Shown: positions 35,149-44,030, counted from the stretch's first letter. The stretch: 64,000 bases of DNA from Bradyrhizobium sp. 170 (GCF_023101085.1 NZ_CP064703.1:8530501-8594500), one strand, 5' to 3'. Translations and numbers: made by a program. The notes: generated from the sequence alone by a model not told the origin.

Positions 35149-36120
35149 ATGATGCGAAGTCTTGTGCGCTCGATGATCGTGGCCGCGCTTCTTGTCTCGC
35201 CGCAAATGGCGCAAGCGCAATCCTATCCCAACAAGCCGATCAAGCTGATCGTGCCGTTTCCGGCGGGCGGTCCGGCCGACACGATCGCGCGTGTGCTGAC
35301 GGAGAAGATGGCGCCTCTGCTGGGCCAGCCAATCATCATCGAAAGCCGTGCCGGCGCCGGCGGCGTGACGGGAATAGCCGCGGTCGCGAAAGCAGAGCCC
35401 GACGGCTACACCATCGGCCTTTCAAGCGCCGGTCCGCTCGCGATCACGCCGGTGCTTTCCGAGACGATGCCGTACGACGTGCACAAGGACTTGAAGCTCC
35501 TGACGCAGGTCGTCGAGGTTCCCGAATTGCTTGTTGTCGCCGACAACGTCCCGGCCCGGACGTTCGGCGAACTCATCACGCTCGCCAAGTCGAAACCGGG
35601 CAAGCTCAATTTCGCCTCGACCGGCGTCGGTGGCGTGCCGCACATGGCGGGGGAATTGCTCAAGGTGTCGGCAAGCATCGACATCGAGCACGTGCCGTAT
35701 CGCGGCGCCGCACCCGCCGTGAACGACCTGCTCGGCGGTCACGTCAACATGATGTTCGCCGACATTCCCGTCCTGCTCGGCAACGTGACGGCCGGCAAAC
35801 TCCGCGCGCTCGCCATCGGCAGCGCCAAACGTGCCCCGAGCGCGCCCGACGTGCCGACGACGGCCGAACTCGGCATGCCGCAGGTGCTCGCCAACAACTG
35901 GTATGGGCTCGTGGCGCCGAGCGGCATTCCAGCCGACGTCGCCGCCAAAATCTATTCAGCGGCTGTCGAGGCGTTGAACGCGACCGAGGTCAAGGACAAG
36001 CTCGCCCTTCAGGGCGCAACCACGGTCGGCAGCACGGGCGAACAGTTCGCGGCACATGTGAAGGCCGAGATGGAAAAATGGGCTCAGGTCGGCAAGGCGG
36101 GGGGCGTCAAGCTGCAGTGA
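35149..36120 (+). CDS. tripartite tricarboxylate transporter (Bug/TctC) solute-binding protein
   Basis: A 323-residue periplasmic receptor. The start at 35149 follows GGAGG; the signal peptide is MRSLVRSMIVAALLVSPQMAQAQ. Bug hallmarks are YPNKPIKLIVPFPAGGPADTIARVL, VIIESRAGAGGVTGIAAVAKAEPDGYTIGL, NFASTGVGGVPHMAGELLK and HVPYRGAAPAVNDLLGGHVNMMF. Such proteins capture carboxylates; many occur without the TctA/TctB membrane partners, as here. It likely delivers or senses the organic acid handled by the adjacent catabolic genes. Confidence 0.92.
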   Translation: MMRSLVRSMIVAALLVSPQMAQAQSYPNKPIKLIVPFPAGGPADTIARVLTEKMAPLLGQPIIIESRAGAGGVTGIAAVAKAEPDGYTIGLSSAGPLAITPVLSETMPYDVHKDLKLLTQVVEVPELLVVADNVPARTFGELITLAKSKPGKLNFASTGVGGVPHMAGELLKVSASIDIEHVPYRGAAPAVNDLLGGHVNMMFADIPVLLGNVTAGKLRALAIGSAKRAPSAPDVPTTAELGMPQVLANNWYGLVAPSGIPADVAAKIYSAAVEALNATEVKDKLALQGATTVGSTGEQFAAHVKAEMEKWAQVGKAGGVKLQ

Positions 36121-36148
36121 TTTGCACGAAGCCGGGCCTGCGCGCCCT

Positions 36149-36170
36149 CAGATGTGCAATTGCACATCTG
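36149..36170. repeat. 22-bp perfect palindrome between convergent genes
   Basis: CAGATGTGCAA (36149-36159) and its exact complement TTGCACATCTG (36160-36170) abut with no spacer. It sits in the 69-base gap between the convergent Bug and histidine kinase genes. No T-tract follows. It resembles GTGCGCAATTGCGCAC inside the repeat at 60068, so it may be a repeat remnant serving as a bidirectional terminator. Confidence 0.65.
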
Positions 36171-36189
36171 AAATGACGTGGCGACCGCC

Positions 36190-37665
36190 TTACGCCCGCG
36201 CCCGCTCGTTGCGCACGCTCTGCAGTTCCACCGGGCGGTCGGGGATCGAAACCCGGAAGGTGGCGCCGATGGTGCCTTCGACCAAATGGATGTCGCCGCC
36301 ATGGGCACGCACCAGCTCGGCGGCGATCGCGAGCCCAAGCCCGCTGCCGCCGGGGCGGCCGGAGGTCTGGAACGCCTCGAACAGGTGCTCACGCGCCTTC
36401 GCCGGCACGCCGGGGCCGGTGTCGGAAACCTCGATGATGGCGACCGAGCCTTCGCGGCGGCCGGTGATGCGGATCTGCAGGGTGGCCGCATCGCCCTTGG
36501 CGCTTTCCAGCGCCTGGGCGGCGTTGCGCACCAGGTTGAGCAGCACGCGAAACAGCTGGTCGGGATCGGCGTCGATCGACAGGGAGCGCTCGATCGCGCT
36601 GATCCAGGTGATCGAGGCGTCCGCAGCAAGGCCCGCGGATTCGCGCACCTCGGTCACCACGGGCTCGACCAGGATCATCCGGCGGTCGGGCTCGGCCTCC
36701 TGCGCGCGGCCATAGGAAAGCGTCGACTGGCAGAAGTCGATGGCGCGCTCCAGCGAGCGCATCAGTTTCGGCGCAAAGCGCTGCACGCGCGGATCCGGCA
36801 CGCTGGCCAATTGATCCGACAGCAATTGAGAGGACGCGAGAAGATTGCGCAGATCGTGGTTGATCTTCGACACCGCGAGGCCGAGCGCGGCGAGCCGGCT
36901 CTTCTGCGAGAGCATCGAGACGAGGTCGCGCTGCATGTCGGACAATTCGCGCTCGGCAACCCCGATCTCGTCGCCACGCTGGCTCGGCACAATGATGCGC
37001 GCCGCACTTTCGGGGTTTTCGTGGAAGCCAACGAGATTTGCAGTCAGCCGCCGCATCGGCCGCACGAACAGGTAATGCAGCGCGAGGTAGACCAGCCCCG
37101 CGGCGAGCATCGCGATCCCCAGCGAGACCAGCAGCAGGTTGCTGGAAAAGCGGTACATCGCCAGCCGCAGCGGCTTTTCATCGACCACGACCTCGATGAA
37201 TTGTGCGCCACCGGGCGCGGGTCCTACCACGCGAATGGTTTGGTTGCCGGTGTCCAGCATGGTCTCAAAGGACTCGATCATTGCCGACCACACCGTCAGG
37301 GTCCGCATGTCGATATCGCGGTCGATCGCCGCCGGCAGGTCGGCGCTGGCGAGCAGCCGGCGCTGCTGTCCCATCTTGATGGCGACCGCGCGGGCGCCGA
37401 CGCTGGTCAAGATCTGCCGCGCCAGCGAATCCGGCACCATGCCAAGCGGCGCCGCATCCAGCACCAGGGCGGCAGTGTTGGCCGCCGCGAGGCGGTCGTT
37501 CAGCCGGTTGGTCCAGAAATTCGCGATCGAAGGCACGTAGATCATCAGGAGGGCGATCATCACGAGCGGGATCGTCAGCAGCAGCAGCTTGCCGGACAGG
37601 CCGAGCCGACGCGGGCCCGTGCACCGCGGGGCTTGAGGGGTCGGCTGCTCGTTGGTCGCTGACAC
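36190..37665 (-). CDS. HAMP-domain sensor histidine kinase
   Basis: An inner-membrane kinase of 491 residues: a first helix (LSGKLLLLTIPLVMIALLMIYV), a periplasmic sensor of about 150 residues, a second helix (LLLVSLGIAMLAAGLVYLALHY) and a HAMP linker. The DHp box is SKINHDLRNLLASSQLLSDQ, the N-box LFRVLLNLVRNAAQAL, G1 VSDTGPGVP and G2 GGSGLGLAIAAELVR. The HDLRN phospho-acceptor box is characteristic of a rhizobial subgroup. No response regulator lies next to it, so the partner is unknown. The GTG at 37665 preceded by AAGGCGG is preferred to the ATG at 37758, whose extra residues are not conserved-looking. Confidence 0.88.
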   Translation of the reverse strand: MSATNEQPTPQAPRCTGPRRLGLSGKLLLLTIPLVMIALLMIYVPSIANFWTNRLNDRLAAANTAALVLDAAPLGMVPDSLARQILTSVGARAVAIKMGQQRRLLASADLPAAIDRDIDMRTLTVWSAMIESFETMLDTGNQTIRVVGPAPGGAQFIEVVVDEKPLRLAMYRFSSNLLLVSLGIAMLAAGLVYLALHYLFVRPMRRLTANLVGFHENPESAARIIVPSQRGDEIGVAERELSDMQRDLVSMLSQKSRLAALGLAVSKINHDLRNLLASSQLLSDQLASVPDPRVQRFAPKLMRSLERAIDFCQSTLSYGRAQEAEPDRRMILVEPVVTEVRESAGLAADASITWISAIERSLSIDADPDQLFRVLLNLVRNAAQALESAKGDAATLQIRITGRREGSVAIIEVSDTGPGVPAKAREHLFEAFQTSGRPGGSGLGLAIAAELVRAHGGDIHLVEGTIGATFRVSIPDRPVELQSVRNERARA

Positions 37666-38094
37666 GAATATCCGCCTTGATATGTGTTTGGAGCCCCATG
37701 TTTGGAGCCCTGCCGGACACAAGACCGGCGCTGGTCCTGACCCGTACACTGATTCCAAGGATGCGTTCTGCGCCCCTGACCGGTCAAATTACCGATCGCT
37801 AATGTCCGCTGGTTCCGATGGTCGGGGCGCGCCGCCTTCTCGCCCACAAAAACCCCGCGAAAACAGATATATTCGCCCCAATTGCGACGTTTCAAAGAAC
37901 GGCTGCCGCGGCAACCCCCGACATTGACGAAAACAGGTCGCTCCCGTATAAGCCGCGCCAACTGTCCGCGATGGCCCGGTTCCACCGGGGGCGGCTCGTT
38001 TGGGCCGTAACTGGCCCTTTTTCGGGCCGGCCCGCATCACTGGACGCATATCTCAATCCAACAGGCAAATTGCCCGGTCAGCGGAGAACCACCC
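37666..38094. other. divergent promoter region of the kinase and rpmH
   Basis: About 430 bases between the kinase start and rpmH. It must hold the rpmH-rnpA promoter and a leader. Frames here are short and lack start signals. No clear riboswitch or palindrome was found. Confidence 0.4.
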
Positions 38095-38229
38095 GTGAAG
38101 CGGACTTATCAACCCAGCAAACTGGTGCGCAAGCGCCGTCACGGCTTCCGCGCCCGTCTCGCCACCGCCGGCGGCCGCAAGGTTCTCGCCGCCCGCCGTG
38201 CGCGTGGCCGCAAGCGTCTGAGCGCCTGA
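38095..38229 (+). CDS. rpmH: 50S ribosomal protein L34
   Basis: The 44-residue product starts (GTG) [20 protein letters not shown] and ends [11 protein letters not shown], the unmistakable L34 sequence, a very basic protein of the large ribosomal subunit. GGAGA lies eight bases before the GTG. It heads the conserved rpmH-rnpA-yidC-engB order, with rnpA starting 25 bases after its stop. Confidence 0.98.
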   Translation: MKRTYQPSKLVRKRRHGFRARLATAGGRKVLAARRARGRKRLSA

Positions 38230-38254
38230 GCCGGATCTTCCGGAGATTTCATTC

Positions 38255-38704
38255 ATGGATCGGCTGAGGCAGCGGGCGGACTTTCTCGCCGTTGCCAATG
38301 GCACGCGGGCGAACAGTGCTGCCTTCGTGGTGCAGGGCCGCCTCCGCGACGATGACGGCCCGATCCGCGTCGGTTTCACCGTTACCAAAAAGAACGGTAC
38401 CGCCACCGAGCGCAATCGCATCCGGCGACGGCTTCGCGAACTCGTGAAGCGGCTGGACGTCATATCCATGCGACCACACCATGATTATGTGGTGGTTGGC
38501 CGTCGGGCCGCGCTCACCCGCGACTTCGCAACCATGCTCGACGATCTCCGTTCGGCGCTGCATCGCCTCGGCCGGCAGCCGGCGACGAAAGCGTTTTCGA
38601 GCGAAGTGGATACCGGTTCGCGTCAAGAAAACGCGTCAAAACGAAAAGATAGTGGGTTCCGACTTCAGTCGGAGCCGGGCGGCGCGAGCCGCAAATCGAA
38701 TTGA
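38255..38704 (+). CDS. rnpA: ribonuclease P protein component, with repeat-derived C-terminal tail
   Basis: RnpA binds RNase P RNA to help remove tRNA 5' leaders. Signatures are RLRQRADFLAVANGTR, the GFTVTKKNGTATERNRIRRRLRE motif (RNR box) and DYVVVGRRAALTRDF. The conserved core ends near residue 112 (LHRLGRQPATK). The last ~37 residues, starting FSSEVDTGSRQENASK, coincide with a repeat-like DNA element (38591-38648) and a hairpin at 38658-38673, and look like a palindromic element read as protein. The total of 149 residues is longer than usual. No yidD gene follows; yidC starts 19 bases after the stop. Confidence 0.93.
   Translation: MDRLRQRADFLAVANGTRANSAAFVVQGRLRDDDGPIRVGFTVTKKNGTATERNRIRRRLRELVKRLDVISMRPHHDYVVVGRRAALTRDFATMLDDLRSALHRLGRQPATKAFSSEVDTGSRQENASKRKDSGFRLQSEPGGASRKSN
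38591..38673. repeat. repeat-like element within the 3' end of rnpA
   Basis: GCGTTTTC (38591-38598) and GAAAACGC (38627-38634) are inverted arms around AGCGAAGTGGATACCGGTTC, a sequence pattern I associate with dispersed Bradyrhizobium repeats. A second hairpin, TCCGACT/AGTCGGA, follows at 38658-38673. The element stays in frame with rnpA. Confidence 0.6.
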
Positions 38705-38723
38705 ATGGCGAGACCCCAAAACG

Positions 38724-40604
38724 ATGACCGATAATCGCAACACCATCCTCGCCGTCATTCTGTCCGGCCTTGTGCTGATCGCGTGGCAGTATTTCTACAA
38801 CATGCCGCAGATGGAGCGGCAGCGCGCGCAAAGCCAGACCCAGGCCGAGCTCGCCAAGCCGTCGCCGCAGACGGCGCCGGGATCGACCACGCCACAACCG
38901 GGCTCGGCGCCTTCCGCCACCACGCCCGCCGGCCAACCGGGCGCGGCTGCGCCCGTCGTCAGCCGTGACGCCGCGATCGCGGCCTCGCCCCGCATCAAGA
39001 TCGAGACGCCGCGGGTTTCGGGCAGCATCGCGCTGAAGGGCGCGCGCATCGACGACCTGTCGCTGGAGAAATTCCGCGACACCGTCGATCCGAAGTCGCC
39101 CGCGATCGTGCTGTTCTCGCCTTCGAACACGGCTCATCCCTATTATGCCGAGTTCGGCTGGGTCGCCGCCTCGGGCTCGACGGCGCGGCTTCCCGACCGC
39201 GAGACGGTGTGGCAGCAGGAGGGTTCGGGCGCGCTGTCGCCGAGCAACCCGGTGACGCTGAAATGGGACAACGGCGAAGGCCTCACCTTCCGCCGCACCA
39301 TTGCAATCGACGACCGCTATCTCTTCACCGTCAAGGACGACGTCACCAACGTCGGCAATGCGCCCGTCACGCTCTATCCGTTCGCCCTCATCTCCCGTCA
39401 CGGCACGCCTGAGGTCTCGGGCTACTATATCCTGCATGAAGGCCTGATCGGCTATCTCGGCGAAAAGGGCCTGCAGGAGCACGGCTACAAGGCCGTCGCC
39501 GACGCGCCCGTCCTGGGCAATGGCGGGCGGGGCTTCGAATTCAATGTCACGAATGGCTGGCTCGGCATCACCGACAAATATTGGGCTGCCGCGCTGTTGC
39601 CCGAGACGACGGCACGCCTCAAGGCCCGCTTCCTCGCCGAACCGGGCGCCAAGGTTCGCTATCAGGCCGATTACCTGCAGGATCCGCAGACCATTGCGAT
39701 CGGCGGCACCGGCAGCACCAATGCGCGGCTGTTTGCGGGAGCCAAGGAAGCCGGTGTCGTCGGCATCAATTTCCCGCTGGCCGGCCACGGCGGCTACAAC
39801 AAGCAGCTTGATCTCAACCACTTCGACCTGTTGATCGATTGGGGCTGGTTCTACTTCATCACCAAGCCGATGTTCCTGCTGCTCGACTATTTCTTCCACC
39901 TGTTCGGCAATTTCGGCGTCTCCATTCTGCTGGTGACCGTGCTGATCAAGCTGCTGTTCTTCCCGCTCGCCAACAAGTCCTACGCCTCGATGGCGAAGAT
40001 GAAGTCGGTGCAGCCGCAACTGGCGGCGCTGAAGGAGCGCTATCCCGACGACCGCCAGAAGCAGCAGCAGGAGATGATGGAGATCTACCGCAAGGAGAAG
40101 ATCAACCCGATCGCCGGCTGTCTTCCTATCGCGCTGCAGATCCCGGTGTTCTTCTCGCTCTACAAGGTGCTGTTCGTCACCATCGAAATGCGCCACGCGC
40201 CGTTCTACGGCTGGATCAAGGATCTCTCGGCGCCCGATCCGACCACGATCTTCAATCTGTTCGGACTTATCCCGTGGGATCCCATGGTGCTGGGAGCGGT
40301 GGTCGGCCCATACCTGATGCTCGGCGTCTGGCCGATCATCATGGGCATCACGATGTGGTTCCAGATGAAGCTGAACCCGACGCCGCCGGATCCGACTCAG
40401 AAGATGATCTTCGACTGGATGCCGCTGATCTTCACCTTCATGCTGGCATCGTTCCCGGCGGGACTGGTGATCTACTGGGCCTGGAACAACCTGCTCTCGG
40501 TGCTGCAACAGAGCTACATCATGCGCAAGAACGGCGTGAAGGTGGAGCTGTTCGACAATCTCAAGGCGACATTCGCGCCCAAGAAGGCCGTCGAGAAGAC
40601 GTGA
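38724..40604 (+). CDS. yidC: membrane protein insertase YidC
   Basis: A 626-residue Oxa1/YidC insertase. The first helix (NTILAVILSGLVLIAWQYFY) is followed by a Pro/Ala-rich linker and the large periplasmic beta-domain (about residues 90-350). The conserved five-helix core starts WGWFYFITKPMFLLLDYFFHLFGNFGVSILLVTVLIKLL, then PLANKSYASMAKMKSVQPQLAALKERY, NPIAGCLPIALQIPVFFSLYKVL and a basic tail. It inserts inner-membrane proteins alone or with Sec. It is placed between rnpA and engB, as in related genomes. Confidence 0.98.
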   Translation: MTDNRNTILAVILSGLVLIAWQYFYNMPQMERQRAQSQTQAELAKPSPQTAPGSTTPQPGSAPSATTPAGQPGAAAPVVSRDAAIAASPRIKIETPRVSGSIALKGARIDDLSLEKFRDTVDPKSPAIVLFSPSNTAHPYYAEFGWVAASGSTARLPDRETVWQQEGSGALSPSNPVTLKWDNGEGLTFRRTIAIDDRYLFTVKDDVTNVGNAPVTLYPFALISRHGTPEVSGYYILHEGLIGYLGEKGLQEHGYKAVADAPVLGNGGRGFEFNVTNGWLGITDKYWAAALLPETTARLKARFLAEPGAKVRYQADYLQDPQTIAIGGTGSTNARLFAGAKEAGVVGINFPLAGHGGYNKQLDLNHFDLLIDWGWFYFITKPMFLLLDYFFHLFGNFGVSILLVTVLIKLLFFPLANKSYASMAKMKSVQPQLAALKERYPDDRQKQQQEMMEIYRKEKINPIAGCLPIALQIPVFFSLYKVLFVTIEMRHAPFYGWIKDLSAPDPTTIFNLFGLIPWDPMVLGAVVGPYLMLGVWPIIMGITMWFQMKLNPTPPDPTQKMIFDWMPLIFTFMLASFPAGLVIYWAWNNLLSVLQQSYIMRKNGVKVELFDNLKATFAPKKAVEKT

Positions 40605-40650
40605 CCGGTGTTGGCGCCCTATAGTTGCTACCTGGTAAGATAGTCTCTCC

Positions 40651-40781
40651 CCGTCATGCCCGGCCTTGTGCCGGGCATCCACGTCTTTACGGTGCGGCAA
40701 CATGAAGAACGTAGATGGCCGGGAGCGCAGACAAGTTTACGCAGTCTGCGCAAGGCAGACTGCTACGCCCGGCCATGACGG
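40651..40781. repeat. inverted repeat, family E (CGTCATGCCCGG... type)
   Basis: The element starts CCGTCATGCCCGGCCTTGTG, continues with GCCGGGCATCCACGTCTT and closes with GCCCGGCCATGACGG on the far side. It fills the yidC-engB gap. Related copies lie at 49699-49789 and 56858-56980. Confidence 0.75.
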
Positions 40782-40799
40782 CAACGGAAGAACCTTCGC

Positions 40800-41450
40800 A
40801 TGAACGCTGACATCGATGCGAAGCTGATTGAAGAGGGCCGAAAACTCTTCGCCGGCGACTGGAAGTTCGTCTGGGCATCGCCCTCGATCGAAACGCTGCC
40901 GCCGATGGCAGGCGTGGAGGTGGCGTTCGCCGGCCGCTCCAATGTCGGCAAATCGAGCCTGATCAATGCGCTCACCGGCCGCAACGCACTGGCGCGCACC
41001 TCGCATACGCCGGGCCGCACCCAGGAACTGATCTTCTTCGACGGCCCTGACAATGCAGGACTGCGGCTGGTCGACATGCCCGGCTATGGCTACGCCTCGG
41101 CGCCCAAGACCCAGGTCGCGTCCTGGACCAAGCTGATTCATCAATTCCTGCAGGGACGCGCCACGCTGGCGCGGGTCTATGTGCTTATCGACGCGCGCCA
41201 CGGCATCAAGGATGTCGACCAGGACGTGCTGAAGACACTGGACAAGTCCGCCGTGAGCTATCAGGTGGTGCTGACCAAGGCGGACCAGGTGAAGAAGGCA
41301 GAACTCGAAAAAAACATCGCCGAGACCACGGCGGCGCTCGCCAAGCACCCGGCCGCGTTTCCGGAAGTATTGCTGACATCCTCGCGCTCCGGCGCTGGCA
41401 TGCCGGAATTGCGCGCCGCGATGGTGCGTCTGTTGCACGAGCGCGCCTGA
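40800..41450 (+). CDS. engB: ribosome biogenesis GTP-binding protein EngB/YsxC
   Basis: A 216-residue TrmE-Era-type GTPase needed for assembly of the large ribosomal subunit. G1 is FAGRSNVGKSSLINALTG, G2 TSHTPGRTQELIFF, G3 VDMPGYGYASAPK and G4 VLTKADQVKK. It directly follows the yidC-linked repeat element; its stop overlaps the ATG of the DUF423 gene (TGATG). The length is normal for the family. Confidence 0.95.
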   Translation: MNADIDAKLIEEGRKLFAGDWKFVWASPSIETLPPMAGVEVAFAGRSNVGKSSLINALTGRNALARTSHTPGRTQELIFFDGPDNAGLRLVDMPGYGYASAPKTQVASWTKLIHQFLQGRATLARVYVLIDARHGIKDVDQDVLKTLDKSAVSYQVVLTKADQVKKAELEKNIAETTAALAKHPAAFPEVLLTSSRSGAGMPELRAAMVRLLHERA

Positions 41451-41821
41451 TGAGCCGCACAGCCCGCATCCTGATCGTGCTGGCCGCCGTCATGGGCGCC
41501 GACGGCGTCATGCTGGCGGCCGCATCCGCCCATGGCGCGGATGCGTCGCGGCTGGCTTCCGCCTCGTCGATGCTGCTGTTTCACGCCAGCGCGGTATTGG
41601 GTGCCATCGCGTTGGCGGAACGCGGGATCGTGCACACGAAAATCGGTATTGCAGTCGCTTTCGGCTTCGTGATTGCGGCAGGCCTGTTCGCCGGCGACCT
41701 GGCGCTGCGGCACTATGCCGGCCACGGGCTGTTTCCGATGGCCGCGCCGACGGGTGGGACGCTGTTGATTGTGAGCTGGCTGGCCTTGGCGGTCGCGGCG
41801 GCCTGGCCGCGGCGGGGGTAA
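41450..41821 (+). CDS. DUF423 family small membrane protein
   Basis: A 123-residue inner-membrane protein with four predicted helices: [67 protein letters not shown] and [16 protein letters not shown]. The AASAHG start and FHA motif fit DUF423 (YgdD-like), a family of unknown function. It shares one base with the engB stop codon and is co-translated. Confidence 0.85.
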   Translation: MSRTARILIVLAAVMGADGVMLAAASAHGADASRLASASSMLLFHASAVLGAIALAERGIVHTKIGIAVAFGFVIAAGLFAGDLALRHYAGHGLFPMAAPTGGTLLIVSWLALAVAAAWPRRG

Positions 41822-41828
41822 GAATTCC

Positions 41829-41951
41829 GTAGCCCGGATGGAGCGAAGCGCAATCCGGGAAAACTCGCTCGACTCGCGGGACTGCCCCGGATTTCGCGGA
41901 GCCTGTCATCGGGCGCGCGTTCGCGCGACCCGTTGGCTGCATCCGGGCTAC
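41829..41951. repeat. inverted repeat, family C (GTAGCCCGGATG)
   Basis: Outer arms GTAGCCCGGATGGAGCGAAG (from 41829) and GCATCCGGGCTAC (ending 41951) enclose a GC-rich loop with its own hairpin (GGGCGCGCGTTCGCGCGACCC). It lies between the DUF423 gene and argB. A second copy is at 53230-53315. Confidence 0.75.
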
Positions 41952-42035
41952 AAACTCCGCAATTCCCCCACTTTGCGCCCTGCCCGCCAATCGGATAGAA
42001 CCCGCCCCGACATCCGGAATGGCGAGGCCCGCTTC

Positions 42036-42932
42036 ATGACATCTGCGCAAAATATCAGCCCGCTCGATCAGGCCCGCATCCTGTCCGAGGCGCTGCCGCA
42101 TATGCAGCAGTACGACGAGGAAACCATCGTCATCAAATATGGCGGCCATGCCATGGGCGCCGAGGAAACCGCCAAGGCGTTCGCGCGCGACATCGTGCTT
42201 CTGGAGCAGACCGCGATCAATCCGGTGGTCGTGCATGGCGGCGGGCCGCAGATCGCGACCATGCTCAAGCGGCTCGGCATCCAGTCGGAATTCGCCGCCG
42301 GCCTGCGCATCACCGATGCCGCCACCATCGAGATCGTCGAGATGGTGCTGGCGGGGTCGGTCAACAAGCAGCTGGTCGGCTACATCAACGAAGCCGGCGG
42401 CAAGGCGGTAGGTTTGAGCGGCAAGGACGGCAACATGGTGAAGGCGTCGAAGACGACGCGCACCATGGTCGATCCGGATTCGAACATCGAGAAGGCGATC
42501 GACCTCGGCTTCGTCGGCGATCCCGACAAGGTGGATCTGACGCTATTGAACCAGTTGATCGGCCACGAGCTGATCCCGGTGCTGGCGCCGCTGGCGACCT
42601 CGCATGACGGCCACACGCTCAACGTCAACGCCGACACCTTTGCCGGCGCGGTGGCGGGCGCGCTGAAGGCCAAGCGGCTGCTGCTGCTGACCGACGTTCC
42701 CGGCGTGCTCGACAAGTCGAAAAAATTGATTCCGGAACTGTCGGTCAAGGACGCGCGAAAACTGATCGCCGACGGCACGATTTCCGGCGGCATGATCCCA
42801 AAGGTCGAGACCTGCATCTACGCGCTGGAACAGGGCGTGCAAGGCGTCGTCATCATCGACGGCAAGACGCAGCACGCGGTCCTGCTCGAATTGTTCACTA
42901 ACCGGGGCACCGGCACGCTGATCCACAAGTGA
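42036..42932 (+). CDS. argB: acetylglutamate kinase
   Basis: A 298-residue amino-acid kinase that phosphorylates N-acetyl-L-glutamate, the second step of arginine synthesis. Motifs include [57 protein letters not shown] and [29 protein letters not shown], then [18 protein letters not shown]. The N-terminal helix typical of arginine-inhibited hexameric forms is present ([18 protein letters not shown]). The ATG at 42036 matches the family start; the upstream open frame is repeat DNA. The following gene starts within four bases of its stop. Confidence 0.96.
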   Translation: MTSAQNISPLDQARILSEALPHMQQYDEETIVIKYGGHAMGAEETAKAFARDIVLLEQTAINPVVVHGGGPQIATMLKRLGIQSEFAAGLRITDAATIEIVEMVLAGSVNKQLVGYINEAGGKAVGLSGKDGNMVKASKTTRTMVDPDSNIEKAIDLGFVGDPDKVDLTLLNQLIGHELIPVLAPLATSHDGHTLNVNADTFAGAVAGALKAKRLLLLTDVPGVLDKSKKLIPELSVKDARKLIADGTISGGMIPKVETCIYALEQGVQGVVIIDGKTQHAVLLELFTNRGTGTLIHK

Positions 42933-44014
42933 TGCACAAAGCGGCGATGCGAACAGAGGCCGTCATGGCTGGGCTTGACGAGCGGAGAGCATCACAGAGG
43001 TCGCGCTCGGCATTGGCCCGTTTCCTGATGTCGCTGCCGGCCGCGGCGATTTCGCTGTTCGCCTCCTCCCTGCCCGCGTTCGCCGATCTAAAACTCTGCA
43101 ACCGCATGAGCTATGTGGTCGAGGCCGCGATCGGCATCGACGACAAGGCGGCGACGGCGACGCGGGGCTGGTTCCGGATCGATCCCGCCGCCTGCCGCGT
43201 GGTGCTGCAGGGCGCGCTGACCGCCGACCGCGTCTTGCTGAATGCGCGCGCGCTCGGCGTCTACGGCGCTTCGCCGATCCCGCAGAACGGCAGCGACACG
43301 CTGTGCATCGCGCCGGAAAATTTCGTCATCGCCGCCGCCCGCCAGTGCCGCGGCAACCAGACGCCTGCGCCCTTCACCCAGATCACGCCGACGCGGACCG
43401 ATGACGGCAACCTGGTCGCCTATCTGGCCGAGGACTCCGAATATGACGACGAGCAGGCGCGGCTCGCCGGCATCCAGCGGCTGCTGGTCATCGCCGGCTA
43501 TGACGCCGCGCCGATCGACGGCGTCGACGGGCCGAAGACGCAAGGCGCATTGAGCGCGTTCCTGAAGAGCCGCGGGCTCGCCGCTGATGTCGTGCAGTCG
43601 CAGAATTTCTTCACCACCATGGTCGAAGCCGTGCAAAAGCCCTCCTCTTCGGGGCTGACCTGGTGCAACGACACGCCGCACAAGATCATGGCGGCGGTCG
43701 CCACCGACGACGGCAAGGCGGTGACCAGCCGCGGCTGGTACCGCATCGATCCCGGCAAGTGCCTGCATCCGGACGTGACCGGCCAGCCGAAGCAGGTCTA
43801 CAGTTTCGCCGAAGCCGTCGACGGCGAAAACCGCGCCGTCAAATACCGGGACAAGCCGTTGAACTGGGGCGGCCCGAAGGAGCTCTGCACGCGCGAGAGC
43901 AAGTTCGAGATATCGGAACAGGGCGATTGCGGCACCCGCGGGCTTGCGCGGATCGGCTTTGCGCCGGTGGATATGTCGAGCGGCGGCAAGACAATTCGGT
44001 TTGCGATGCCGTGA
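42932..44014 (+). CDS. secreted protein with two DUF1036 domains around a peptidoglycan-binding-like unit
   Basis: A ~360-residue exported protein; the signal segment is ALARFLMSLPAAAISLFASSLPAFA. The first DUF1036 domain (LKLCNRMSYVVEAAIGIDDKAATATRGWFRIDP) is followed by a stretch resembling PG_binding_1 (LAGIQRLLVIAGYDAAPIDGVDGPKTQGALSAFLKSRG), then a second DUF1036 (LTWCNDTPHKIMAAVATDDGKAVTSRGWYRIDPGKC). Function is unknown; a cell-envelope role is likely. The start may be the ATG at 42932, adjacent to the argB stop, or 42965, which gives a more normal signal peptide. Confidence 0.82.
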   Translation: MHKAAMRTEAVMAGLDERRASQRSRSALARFLMSLPAAAISLFASSLPAFADLKLCNRMSYVVEAAIGIDDKAATATRGWFRIDPAACRVVLQGALTADRVLLNARALGVYGASPIPQNGSDTLCIAPENFVIAAARQCRGNQTPAPFTQITPTRTDDGNLVAYLAEDSEYDDEQARLAGIQRLLVIAGYDAAPIDGVDGPKTQGALSAFLKSRGLAADVVQSQNFFTTMVEAVQKPSSSGLTWCNDTPHKIMAAVATDDGKAVTSRGWYRIDPGKCLHPDVTGQPKQVYSFAEAVDGENRAVKYRDKPLNWGGPKELCTRESKFEISEQGDCGTRGLARIGFAPVDMSSGGKTIRFAMP

Positions 44015-44030
44015 TGGAACACCACTCTCT

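Noticed and set aside
33205..35220. 671-codon open frame on the minus strand over gntR and the hydrolase
   Set aside because: Composition is shadow-like and it spans two well-supported plus-strand genes; no start signal.
38514..40703. 729-codon open frame on the minus strand over yidC
   Set aside because: It mirrors yidC codon structure, is Arg/His/Asp-rich and has no protein family features; an antisense shadow of a GC-rich gene.
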